NCBI GenBank assembly: GCA_017965125.1
Contig: JAGCQO010000065.1
Coordinates: 1-8,486 of the forward strand
Reading direction: 5' to 3'
DNA from: Paludibacteraceae bacterium
Lineage (GTDB): Bacteria > Bacteroidota > Bacteroidia > Bacteroidales > Paludibacteraceae
Length of the DNA stretch: 8,486 bases
The notes beneath the pieces were generated by a model. The model made no database searches and had not been told where the DNA came from. It worked only from the letters and a program-made list of their open reading frames with translations. Below, one piece after another: positions 1 to 6,921 of the stretch (the stretch's first letter is position 1; every line of letters starts with the position of its first letter). A program made the position numbers and the translations under genes.

Positions 1-2
1 CA

Positions 3-263
3 ACCTACGCTGAACTTCCGCACAAGTTTGAAGCCGGAACCGTAAATGCAGGAGACGCTATAGGACTTGGGGAAGCTATTAAATACATACAGAATGTCGG
101 GCTTGAAAATATCCACAAACACGATAATGCTCTTGCTTCGATTTTATTAAGCGAAGCTGGCAAATCAAGCCCCTTCAACACCTTGCAATACTCGAAAGCA
201 CTAGTACCAATAACCTCAAGCGAAGACGGCATCGTCACAGTCTCCAAAGAGCTACAATTATAG
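3..263 (+). pseudogene. sufS: Cysteine desulfurase (SufS-type) internal fragment, 5' end outside window, 3' end replaced
   Basis: The frame starting at base 3 is open to a TAG at 261-263. Its first 45 codons (3-137) read as the central part of a SufS/CsdA-type cysteine desulfurase, a PLP enzyme that takes sulfur from cysteine for Fe-S cluster assembly. Recognisable blocks are TYAELPHKFEAGT, then AIGLGEAIKYIQ, then GLENIHKHDNAL. These match the family segment at about residues 275-320 of roughly 405. From about base 138 the frame runs antisense through the LRR gene and no longer resembles SufS. The C-terminal third is therefore absent, including the RTGHHCA region with the catalytic cysteine. 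The PLP lysine and N-terminal part would lie upstream of the window. As it stands the product cannot be a working desulfurase. It could be a pseudogene, one side of an inversion, or a chimeric assembly or amplification join. The family call rests on recalled motifs, not a search. Confidence 0.75.
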
Positions 264-838
264 AATGTATACTTAGGTATCGAGGTAATACTACTAGGCA
301 GCACCACAGTTTTCAAATTAGTGCATCCTAGGAAAACATTGCTCCCAAAATCTTCAACTAAATTCGAGAATTCGATTTTTATAAGCGCAGTACAATTTAC
401 GAATGCATAACTACCGATTTTACGCAAAGAGGCGGGAGCATCGGCCTTTTTCAAAGAAGCATTTTGCCCAAAAGCATAATCACCTATAACTTCAACAGTG
501 TTAGGCATAACAACCTCTTCCAAATTCTTCGCACCATAGAATGCATAAGAAGCAATAGAATCAACAGAAGCAGGAATCACAACCTTAACCACTCCTTCAT
601 TTGACCTAAAAGCATTTACACCAATCGCTGTAACCTTATACTCCTTATCTTTGTATGTTACGCTTTCTGGAATGACAACCTCGCCAGTGTAGTCTTTCTG
701 AGGTGCAGCTGTAACAAACGCCGTTTGTGTAGCGGCTTGAAGAGTATAATAAATGCCGTCTATTTCAACTGAATATGCGTTAACAATCGCACAAACAGCA
801 ACAATAAACAGCACAAGTATTTTTTTAACTCTTTTCAC
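5..838 (-). CDS. BspA-type leucine-rich repeat secreted protein, 3'-truncated by a foreign junction
   Basis: The 277-residue frame starts at GTG (838-836) and has an in-frame TAA directly upstream, so no earlier start exists. Residues 1-21 form a signal peptide (KRVKK, a hydrophobic stretch, then a small-residue end near NAYS). Residues 69-229 hold seven tandem 23-residue repeats of the LRR_5/BspA type, with pattern I..YAF..C..L..V..P.S. An eighth repeat starts at 230 (LNKIEARALS) and breaks off at about residue 239. The last 38 residues lack the pattern and are antisense to the sufS fragment, so they are probably not native. Proteins of this family are exported or surface-attached in Bacteroidales and are linked to adhesion and host or matrix binding. 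A C-terminal sorting domain or further repeats would normally follow and are missing. The gene looks more AT-rich than its neighbours. I am confident of the family; ligand and function are unknown, and it may be a pseudogene. Confidence 0.85.
   Translation of the reverse strand: MKRVKKILVLFIVAVCAIVNAYSVEIDGIYYTLQAATQTAFVTAAPQKDYTGEVVIPESVTYKDKEYKVTAIGVNAFRSNEGVVKVVIPASVDSIASYAFYGAKNLEEVVMPNTVEVIGDYAFGQNASLKKADAPASLRKIGSYAFVNCTALIKIEFSNLVEDFGSNVFLGCTNLKTVVLPSSITSIPKYTFYNCSSLETVTMPSSLEVIGTSAFEYCKVLKGLDLPASLNKIEARALSCLWIFSSPTFCMYLIASPSPIASPAFTVPASNLCGSSA
122..137. other. Breakpoint joining sufS fragment to LRR gene 3' end
   Basis: LRR_5 periodicity on the minus strand holds down to about base 122. 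SufS similarity on the plus strand holds up to about base 137. The two overlap by at most about 15 bp, which suggests a microhomology join. The genes meet tail-to-tail and each loses its 3' end. An inversion with one breakpoint in each gene would give this geometry. So would an inverted chimera made during genome amplification or assembly. Confidence 0.65.
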
Positions 839-878
839 TTATCAAAATTTATTTTTGCTTTATTTTAACTTCTGGTCG

Positions 879-886
879 CAAAAATA
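879..886 (-). promoter_or_regulatory. Candidate -7 promoter element for the LRR gene
   Basis: The minus strand reads TATTTTTG here, matching the Bacteroidetes -7 consensus TAnnTTTG. Transcription would start near 872 and leave a leader of about 35 nt before the GTG at 838. I found no TTTG or TTG at the expected 19-21 bp upstream (about 906-911), so the -33 half is weak. Confidence 0.4.
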
Positions 887-934
887 ATTAATCTTTTAAA
901 AAGATAAGTGAATTATTTCGACTTTAACATATGT

Positions 935-978
935 AAAAAACACGCTCAAGTATTAGTTTATATTTTAATACCTGAGCG
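935..978 (-). terminator. Intrinsic terminator of the DUF4783-nadC unit
   Basis: Bases 943-955 pair with 966-978: CGCTCA, one A/C mismatch, then GTATTA, around a 10-nt loop. Read on the minus strand, the stem is followed two bases later by a T6 run (935-940). It begins 6 bp past the nadC stop, where a rho-independent terminator is expected. The plus-strand side has no T run, so it works only for the minus strand. Confidence 0.85.
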
Positions 979-984
979 CGCCCT

Positions 985-1830
985 TTATTTAACTGCCTTG
1001 AAGCTCAAATCCAAAGATTTAACAGAGTGTGTTAAAGCACCGACGGAAATAAAATCCACACCACATTCAGCGTAGCTTCTCAGCGTCTCTTTGGTTATTC
1101 CGCCCGACGATTCAGTCTCGAATCTTCCTGCGATAATCTCGACCGCTTTCTTTGTGTCCTCGATAGAGAAATTGTCGAGCATGATTCTTTGCATCAATCC
1201 ACAATCAATCGCTTCCTGAAGCTCATCGAAGTTACGAACCTCGATTTCAATCTTGAGGTCCTTGCCTTTCGCCTTGCAATATTCCTTGGCACGAGTTATC
1301 GCAGCCGTGATTCCGCCAGCGAAGTCCACATGATTGTCCTTTATCAGAATCATGTCGAAAAGACCGATACGATGGTTCGTTCCGCCACCTATGCGCACAG
1401 CCTCCTTCTCAAGCATGCGCAATCCCGGAGTCGTCTTACGAGTGTCAAGCACTCTGGTCTTCGTGCCTTTCAGCAATTCGACATACTTGTGTGTCGTAGT
1501 GGCCACACCACTCATTCTCTGCATAATATTGAGCATCAGACGCTCAACCTGCAAAAGCGACACGACCTTGCCAGACGCAATGAAAGCCACGTCGCCGACA
1601 TGCACTTCCGCACCGTCTTCGATAAATGTCTCAACTTTGATTTCCGGGTCAAAATAATGGAATATCTGCTTGGCGACTTCCACGCCAGCCAATATTCCGT
1701 CTTCCTTGACGATGAGCTGCTGTTTGCCCATTGCGTCGTGTGGTATACATGATAATGAAGTATGGTCGCCATCGCCAATATCTTCTGCGAACCAATACTT
1801 TATCTGATTGAGATAAGACAATTCCTCCAT
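985..1830 (-). CDS. nadC: Nicotinate-nucleotide pyrophosphorylase (quinolinate phosphoribosyltransferase)
   Basis: This 281-residue cytoplasmic enzyme converts quinolinate and PRPP to nicotinate mononucleotide, CO2 and pyrophosphate, the step where de novo NAD synthesis joins the shared route. The length is normal for NadC. Family motifs appear in order: EDIGDGDHTS (16-25) in the N-terminal domain, the MQRMSGVAT block, DTRKTTPG (129-136), GGGTNHRIGLFDMILIKDNH (148-167) in the barrel, IEIEVRNFDE, IMLDNF, and ESSGGI then GVDFISVGALTHS near the end, where the phosphate-binding loops lie. Substrate-binding arginine, histidine and lysine positions (R131, H153, R154, K164) look intact. It starts 11 bp after the DUF4783-like gene stop, so the two are probably co-transcribed. 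An intrinsic terminator follows. The start has no Shine-Dalgarno, only an A-rich leader, as usual in this phylum. nadA and nadB are not in the window. Confidence 0.97.
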   Translation of the reverse strand: MEELSYLNQIKYWFAEDIGDGDHTSLSCIPHDAMGKQQLIVKEDGILAGVEVAKQIFHYFDPEIKVETFIEDGAEVHVGDVAFIASGKVVSLLQVERLMLNIMQRMSGVATTTHKYVELLKGTKTRVLDTRKTTPGLRMLEKEAVRIGGGTNHRIGLFDMILIKDNHVDFAGGITAAITRAKEYCKAKGKDLKIEIEVRNFDELQEAIDCGLMQRIMLDNFSIEDTKKAVEIIAGRFETESSGGITKETLRSYAECGVDFISVGALTHSVKSLDLSFKAVK

Positions 1831-1841
1831 TGTACTTTTTA

Positions 1842-2243
1842 TTATTTTTCCGATTCTAATGATTTCTCGATTCTAAGCAGGTAAATCTGCTTTTTTGCGA
1901 CATTCGGTATTTTGCGAGCGAAGAAAGACACCCTGAAAACACCGTTCACAGTCTTAAGATTACCGATGGTGAAAGCCGAGTTTTCTTTGTTTCCTGTGTG
2001 CAGGACAACGAAATCCGTGACCTGGTTTTTCTTGAAGAAGTCCGCCAGAATTCCTCTTGCCTGGCTTTTTGAGAAAAAGTTCTGGGCGTTTGGCAATGTC
2101 ATTTCTATATTGTCGTTGAAATACATTGATATGGCATTGGCGTCGGCGCTTTTAAATGCGTCAAACAACGCGACTTTCTCCTGTGAATATGCTGAAAATA
2201 CAGATATGACTGTAATTACAAATATCAATAATGTATGTCTCAT
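1842..2243 (-). CDS. DUF4783-like small exported protein
   Basis: The product is 133 residues from the ATG at 2243-2241. It begins MRHTLLIFVITVISVFSAYS, a clear signal peptide with likely cleavage near SAYSQ. The mature part of about 110 residues (EKVALFDAFKSADANAISMY, then MTLPNAQNFFSKSQARGIL and DFFKK) resembles the DUF4783 family of Bacteroidota, which I recall as having an NTF2-like fold and lying beside nadC. No catalytic residues can be pointed to and the function is unknown. The frame extends upstream to 2318, but the extra 25 residues (RSNRQKAKAS region) overlap the promoter at 2297-2328 and would hide the signal peptide. I therefore place the start at 2243. It sits 11 bp ahead of nadC in the same direction. 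The periplasmic destination gives no obvious link to NAD synthesis, so co-transcription may only be positional. The gene call is firm; the family call is from memory. Confidence 0.8.
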   Translation of the reverse strand: MRHTLLIFVITVISVFSAYSQEKVALFDAFKSADANAISMYFNDNIEMTLPNAQNFFSKSQARGILADFFKKNQVTDFVVLHTGNKENSAFTIGNLKTVNGVFRVSFFARKIPNVAKKQIYLLRIEKSLESEK

Positions 2244-2296
2244 AGCACTCAATAGATATTGGGAAGCTTTCGCTTTTTGTCTATTGCTTCGGAATG

Positions 2297-2328
2297 CAAA
2301 AATAATACCAAATAACACTTATTGCAAA
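2297..2328 (-). promoter_or_regulatory. Bacteroidetes-type promoter of the DUF4783-nadC unit
   Basis: On the minus strand TTTG (2328-2325) is followed after exactly 20 bp by TATTTTTG (2304-2297). This matches the primary sigma consensus of the phylum (TTTG, 19-21 bp, TAnnTTTG) in full. Transcription should begin near 2290, giving a leader of about 47 nt before the ATG at 2243. This position rules out translation from 2318. Confidence 0.8.
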
Positions 2329-2353
2329 TCATACGACAATATATAAACATAAC

Positions 2354-2386
2354 TTTTCAAGCTTGATTTAAAGATTATTATTTTTG
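2354..2386 (+). promoter_or_regulatory. Promoter of the rlmH-histidine kinase unit
   Basis: TATTTTTG at 2379-2386 matches the Bacteroidetes -7 element. About 21 bp upstream is TTTT (2354-2357), an imperfect -33 element. Transcription would start near 2393, about 18 nt before the rlmH ATG at 2411. The element is back-to-back with the minus-strand promoter, forming a compact divergent control region. Confidence 0.55.
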
Positions 2387-2410
2387 CATAATCAATATGG
2401 CTCAAAATAT

Positions 2411-2884
2411 ATGAAAATAACGCTTATACAAGTCGGGAAAACGAACGAGAAATACCTCGAAGAAGGCATAGCCAACTACGTCGGCAGACTGGCTCACTAC
2501 ACCGACTTTTCTGTGGTCACATTACCCGAACTGAAGAACGCGAAGAGCCTGAGCATAGAGCAACAGAAGGAGAAGGACACGGAGACCATACTCAAAAGCC
2601 TTGAGCCAAACGACGAGGTAATACTGCTTGACGAGAAGGGAAAGGAGTTCTCGTCATCGGAGTTCGCGACGTTCATAGAAAAGAAGATGTCATCGACGAG
2701 GAAAAGGGTGGTTTTCGTAATCGGCGGGCCATTCGGATTTTCACAGAAGATTTACGACATAGCGCACGGCAAGGTCTCGATATCAAGAATGACCTTTTCG
2801 CACCAAATGATAAGGCTGCTTTTTGTGGAACAGCTTTACCGCGCATTCACCATAATCAAAGGCGAGCGATACCACCACGAATAA
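2411..2884 (+). CDS. rlmH: 23S rRNA (pseudouridine1915-N3)-methyltransferase
   Basis: The 157-residue product is a SPOUT-class methyltransferase that uses SAM to methylate pseudouridine 1915 in helix 69 of 23S rRNA on assembled 70S ribosomes. It begins MKITLIQVGKT. The SAM-binding knot is visible as VVFVIGGPFGFS (glycine loop, residues 104-111). The family C-terminus follows: SRMTFSHQMIRLLFVEQLYRAF, then IKGERYHHE as the last residues. The length is exactly typical. An upstream TTG at 2384 would add nine residues, but it lies inside the promoter -7 element, so the ATG at 2411 is preferred. It has no Shine-Dalgarno. The gene is divergent from the DUF4783-nadC unit and 37 bp ahead of the sensor kinase, with no terminator between them, so it probably shares their transcript. 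Substrate and reaction are inferred from family membership. Confidence 0.96.
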   Translation: MKITLIQVGKTNEKYLEEGIANYVGRLAHYTDFSVVTLPELKNAKSLSIEQQKEKDTETILKSLEPNDEVILLDEKGKEFSSSEFATFIEKKMSSTRKRVVFVIGGPFGFSQKIYDIAHGKVSISRMTFSHQMIRLLFVEQLYRAFTIIKGERYHHE

Positions 2885-2921
2885 AACGCGCTCCCATAAA
2901 CCAAAACAAAGACAGCAAACA

Positions 2922-5900
2922 ATGGTCAACATAAAACATATAATAAAGAAGAACAAATTCAGCGTTATCACATTCGTTGTGCTGATAGTTCTGGCGTATG
3001 CTTTCAGACAGGCATACATATCGACATCCAACCCCGACCTCGACATCAAGTCGTTTCAAAACACGATAAACATAAAATGCCGAACCGTTGACTACGAGCT
3101 GGACACAATACAAAACGCCCTCGAGACGTCAGACCTGAAGGACTTCGTCAGCAACGGCGAATTCACACTGCCGCTGAACAGCGACGACGGCATCTGCTAC
3201 TTCATCTACGACAAACAGCGACTCGCCTACTGGACCGACAACACGACGAGCATGCCACTGTTGCTCAAGGACATAGACACAAGCAGGCCGCTCCTGCACC
3301 TGCCAAACTCTTACGCACTGGCGTTCACAAGAGAGGTGAAGACATACACCATCGTCGGACTTATAAAAATAAAGAATGAGTACAAGACCGACAACGAATA
3401 CCTCACATCGGGCTTCCACAAAGACTTCGACATAGACAAGACGGTCAGCCTCGCTTACGGCGACAAGAGCGACGAATACGCGATTTTCTCGTTCCGCGGA
3501 GAGTACATGTTCAGCCTGAAGACCGACAAAAGCATAATGTACAGCTACAAGGTGTTCTCATACTTGTTCACCATCGCCATCGCACTGATATTCATTATGT
3601 TGCTGTTCGCCATCAACAACAGCTACAAATGGCTCATGGGCAAGAAACGCATGTCGCCGATGGCCTTCCTTTGCTCGCTGTCCATAGTGCTGCTGGCTCT
3701 GGAGCTGTGCTTTTACCTCAACTGGCCTAAGGAACTGTTCCAGATGGAGCTGTTCTCGCCTATCCATTACGCTTCGGGCAATATTTTCTCGTCGCTCGGA
3801 CACCTGCTTTTCTTCACAGCCCTTGTGACTGTGGAACTGGTGTTCTACGCAATAAACGGCAGCATCGACGGCACTGTATTCTCGTCGCTGAAGGACGAGA
3901 AGCACAGGAATCTGTCATTGATTTTACTGCAAGCCTCATCATTAATAATATTCACGGTCATTTACGAGATTTTCCGAAACCTCATCTACAACTCGACCTT
4001 CTCCGTAGTAATGTCCGATTCGAGCAACCTTTCGTGGCCGAATGTCATATTCATAATCATCGTGTTCATGCTTATGACATCGTTCTTCGTCATAAGGCAC
4101 AAGGGAATTTCGACATTGGTGGGCAAGAAGCAGACAAAGTCGCTGTTCGTCACAAACATAATATTCAGTGCGCTGTTGCTGCTGCTTCACGTCACTGTCT
4201 TCTCAAGTCCATGGATTGCGCTTTTCTACTTTATAATCATCTGCGCGATTGACTTCACATCAAGAATGTCCAGAGACAATTTCTACAGCATAACCAACCT
4301 GATGCTGCTTTCAACGGTCTTCGTGACGTTCATTGTCATTTTCTCAATTTCAAACCTGAGAGAAAAACAGCAGGCGTTCTACAAGACCATGGCCGAGAAC
4401 CTGGACAACAGCGAGCTTCTCGACAGCAATATCTTCACAGAAATGATGTTCGAGGACCTTGAGCATCAAATCGCACTCGACAAGTACATCGACATCGTTC
4501 CCGACAAGCACGACGCCGAAACCGAGACCAACGAGCTGAAAGTTTCCGTAAACGACTCCATACCAACAAAGAACGACAGCATAAGCCAGGACACGATAAG
4601 CGCGATCGCACAAGAGTCATTCCGCGACTACATGAACAAGACGTACTTCCGAGGCTTCTGGAACAATTACGACATAACCATCTCGCAATTCTCACACTCC
4701 GCCACACCCGACAACTCGTCTAAGTACAGGTATCTGAACCGCATTGTCTCCAACGCCGAGAAAATCAAGGACACGCACTTCTATCTGTGCAACGACAAGT
4801 ACGCAACCACAGAATACATCGCGAAATTCACGACCACCGACAGGATTTTCTTCATCGAGTTCAGGTCGAATACGCGCGTGAACAGCTACAGCTACCCCGT
4901 GTCGCTATTCTCGGCCGACGACACGCCGGACATAACCGAGAACACGTCCGTGGCAAGATACAGAAACGGCATCTGCATAGCCCAGAAGGGCCGCTACCAC
5001 TACCAGACGAACAACAGATGGTTCTACGCGATAAAAAACAAGGCGTATGACAACGACAAGAAGAACTTCACCGTGAACACGCCTTTCTACTCGCACTACG
5101 TGTACAAAGGTCAGAACGGCGACGAGATTGTCATATCGCAAAAGCGCTTCGACAACCTCAACTCGGCACTTTTCTTCTGGATCTACACCTTTATTATAAG
5201 CTCCATCTTGCTGCTGCTGTCGAAGTCTTTCTTCTTCGCCATACGCAAGGCGCAAAGCACCGAAGTGAAGTCAAGCAAAGGATTTGTAAGGAAAATACAA
5301 ATCACATTCACGCTGATGCTCGTCGCCAGCTTCATAATCGTCGGCGTGGTCACATCCATCTACCTCATAAACCAATACGCAAAAAGGCAGAACACGGCGC
5401 TGCTGAACAAGACGCATTATATACAGAAGCACATCCAGGACACGTTCAAAAAGAAGCAGTCGCTCAACGACGTGGCTAACGAAGACCTGAACTTCTTCCT
5501 CCAGGACCTCGCGAACACATACGAGACCGACACCCACCTCTACGACGAAAACGGCCGACTCGTGGCCACATCGCAGCCAGCGCTCTTCAGCCACAACATA
5601 ACGTCGCCTTACGCCAACCCGATACTCATAGCGTCGCCGGAAAACACGGAGATACAGACAGAGCACATAGGCAAGCTGCAATACTTCGCGTCATACGCGC
5701 CCATCTTCAATTCGTCAAACAAGCTTCTCGGCTACATTTGCGTGCCGTCGTTCTTCTCGTACGAAAGACTGAGGAACGAGGTGTTCAACCTGCTTGCCAT
5801 AACCATAAGCATCTATTTGGTCATACTGCTTATCTCGACCTGGATTTCAATCATCGTGAGCAAGCAGTTCTCAAGGCCGCTCGACCAGATAAAGAACAAG

Positions 5901-6716
5901 CTCGCCGCATTCCAGCTCAAGGGCAGAAACGAGAAACTGCAGTATGACAAGGACGACGAAATCGGCAAACTTGTCGAGCAGTACAACATCATGGTCGATG
6001 AGCTGAACGAATCGGCGGAGAAGCTCGCCCAGTCCGAGCGTGAGGCTGCATGGAAACAAATGGCAAGGCAAGTGACCCACGAGATAAAAAATCCGCTGAC
6101 GCCGATGAAACTGTCTATACAGATGATGCAGAGAATGAAAAAAGAGAACGACAGCGAACGCTTCGACGAGTTCTTCGACAAGTCGTCGAAAGTGCTGATC
6201 GAGCAAATCGAGTCGCTGTCCGCCATAGCAACCGCATTCAGCAACTTCGCCAAAATGCCGGAAGCGAAAAAGGAGAGAGTCAACATAAACGACAGCCTCA
6301 TATCTGTGGCTGAGCTGTTCCGCCATAACGACGAGAACGTGGCCGTGAACTGCGACATAGCCAACGACAACATCTTCATCTTGGCCGACAAGACGCAGCT
6401 AAAGCAGGTGTTCAGCAACGTCATAAAGAACGCCATACAGTCCATTCCGCACAACAAGAAAGACGGCGAAGTGAACATCAGCGCACAGACAAAAGACAAA
6501 AAAATCACCATCGAGATAAAAGACAACGGCTCTGGAATACCGGCTGACATAAAAGACCGCATCTTCACCCCGAACTTCACAACCAAGAACTCGGGCATGG
6601 GACTGGGCCTCGCCATAGTGAAAAACATCGTGAACAACAACGACGGCGACATCTGGTTCAACTCCGAAGAAGGACACGGCACCACATTCTACATCAGTTT
6701 CCCGTTGATAAAATAA
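2922..6716 (+). CDS. Giant multi-spanning sensor histidine kinase, NtrY-like
   Basis: This 1264-residue inner-membrane kinase has an NtrY-like C-terminal half. TM1 (13-30) is followed by an extracytoplasmic domain (about 31-209). A hydrophobic block of about eight helices spans roughly 210-478. A second extracytoplasmic domain follows (about 480-746), then helices near 747-773 and 789-816. A third, probably Cache-like, domain lies at 817-953 (LYDENGRLVATS, then FASYAPIFNSSNKLLGYICV), and the last helix at 954-979. HAMP is at about 980-1035 (SRPLDQIKNKL, DDEIGKLVEQYN). The phosphoacceptor block is VTHEIKNPLTPMKLS with H1053. The ATPase domain has the N box NVIKNAI (N1170), G1 box DNGSGIP (D1201), F box FTPNFTTK and G2 box GMGLGLAIV (1225-1233). 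All catalytic motifs are intact, so it should be active. No response regulator is in the window; an NtrX/NtrC-type partner is a family-based guess. It probably shares the rlmH transcript. Helix limits are by eye. Confidence 0.92.
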   Translation: MVNIKHIIKKNKFSVITFVVLIVLAYAFRQAYISTSNPDLDIKSFQNTINIKCRTVDYELDTIQNALETSDLKDFVSNGEFTLPLNSDDGICYFIYDKQRLAYWTDNTTSMPLLLKDIDTSRPLLHLPNSYALAFTREVKTYTIVGLIKIKNEYKTDNEYLTSGFHKDFDIDKTVSLAYGDKSDEYAIFSFRGEYMFSLKTDKSIMYSYKVFSYLFTIAIALIFIMLLFAINNSYKWLMGKKRMSPMAFLCSLSIVLLALELCFYLNWPKELFQMELFSPIHYASGNIFSSLGHLLFFTALVTVELVFYAINGSIDGTVFSSLKDEKHRNLSLILLQASSLIIFTVIYEIFRNLIYNSTFSVVMSDSSNLSWPNVIFIIIVFMLMTSFFVIRHKGISTLVGKKQTKSLFVTNIIFSALLLLLHVTVFSSPWIALFYFIIICAIDFTSRMSRDNFYSITNLMLLSTVFVTFIVIFSISNLREKQQAFYKTMAENLDNSELLDSNIFTEMMFEDLEHQIALDKYIDIVPDKHDAETETNELKVSVNDSIPTKNDSISQDTISAIAQESFRDYMNKTYFRGFWNNYDITISQFSHSATPDNSSKYRYLNRIVSNAEKIKDTHFYLCNDKYATTEYIAKFTTTDRIFFIEFRSNTRVNSYSYPVSLFSADDTPDITENTSVARYRNGICIAQKGRYHYQTNNRWFYAIKNKAYDNDKKNFTVNTPFYSHYVYKGQNGDEIVISQKRFDNLNSALFFWIYTFIISSILLLLSKSFFFAIRKAQSTEVKSSKGFVRKIQITFTLMLVASFIIVGVVTSIYLINQYAKRQNTALLNKTHYIQKHIQDTFKKKQSLNDVANEDLNFFLQDLANTYETDTHLYDENGRLVATSQPALFSHNITSPYANPILIASPENTEIQTEHIGKLQYFASYAPIFNSSNKLLGYICVPSFFSYERLRNEVFNLLAITISIYLVILLISTWISIIVSKQFSRPLDQIKNKLAAFQLKGRNEKLQYDKDDEIGKLVEQYNIMVDELNESAEKLAQSEREAAWKQMARQVTHEIKNPLTPMKLSIQMMQRMKKENDSERFDEFFDKSSKVLIEQIESLSAIATAFSNFAKMPEAKKERVNINDSLISVAELFRHNDENVAVNCDIANDNIFILADKTQLKQVFSNVIKNAIQSIPHNKKDGEVNISAQTKDKKITIEIKDNGSGIPADIKDRIFTPNFTTKNSGMGLGLAIVKNIVNNNDGDIWFNSEEGHGTTFYISFPLIK

Positions 6717-6813
6717 GGAGTAAACAGGAAGTCATCATAAAGAAGAATTCACATAAAACGAGCAGCACGCTGGCGACAAAGATAAATTCCGATTAACACA
6801 TCAGCAGCCATTG

Positions 6814-6838
6814 TTTAACTGAGGCTTAGTCGGTTAAA
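6814..6838 (+). other. Small hairpin in the leader region of the Do protease gene
   Basis: TTTAACTGA (6814-6822) can pair with TCGGTTAAA (6830-6838) around a 7-nt loop, with one G-T wobble. No T run follows on either strand, so it is unlikely to be a terminator. It sits about 84 bp before the start at 6922, in a 205-bp gap otherwise without recognisable signals. I could not find a convincing TTTG/TAnnTTTG promoter here. It could be an operator, an RNA leader structure or chance. Confidence 0.3.
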
Positions 6839-6921
6839 TGGTGCTAAAAAATGGACTGACAAAGGCGCTGTTGCAAGGTATTTGATAGAGAAGCATACGA
6901 TAATAAAGACATTCATTATTT

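Noticed and set aside
130..630. Regularly spaced repeats that might suggest a CRISPR array
   Set aside because: The 69-bp period is the 23-residue LRR coding repeat. The repeat is diverged at DNA level and there are no constant repeats with variable spacers.
1189..1752. 187-residue plus-strand open frame
   Set aside because: It is antisense to nadC motifs on the minus strand and has no recognisable domain or promoter.
2384..2410. Upstream TTG start for rlmH
   Set aside because: The TTG is part of the TATTTTTG promoter element, and RlmH proteins start at the MKI position with a normal length of 157 residues.
3558..3905. Minus-strand frames in the kinase membrane region, rich in H, E, Q and V
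   Set aside because: Their composition is what hydrophobic membrane codons give on the opposite strand. They have no start context or homology.
5813..6685. 290-residue minus-strand open frame
   Set aside because: It lies entirely opposite the kinase catalytic region, whose conserved H, N, G1, F and G2 motifs prove the plus strand is coding. Its translation is a serine- and phenylalanine-rich shadow without motifs.
6717..6810. Possible terminator after the kinase gene
   Set aside because: No stem followed by a T run could be found, so read-through toward the protease gene cannot be excluded.
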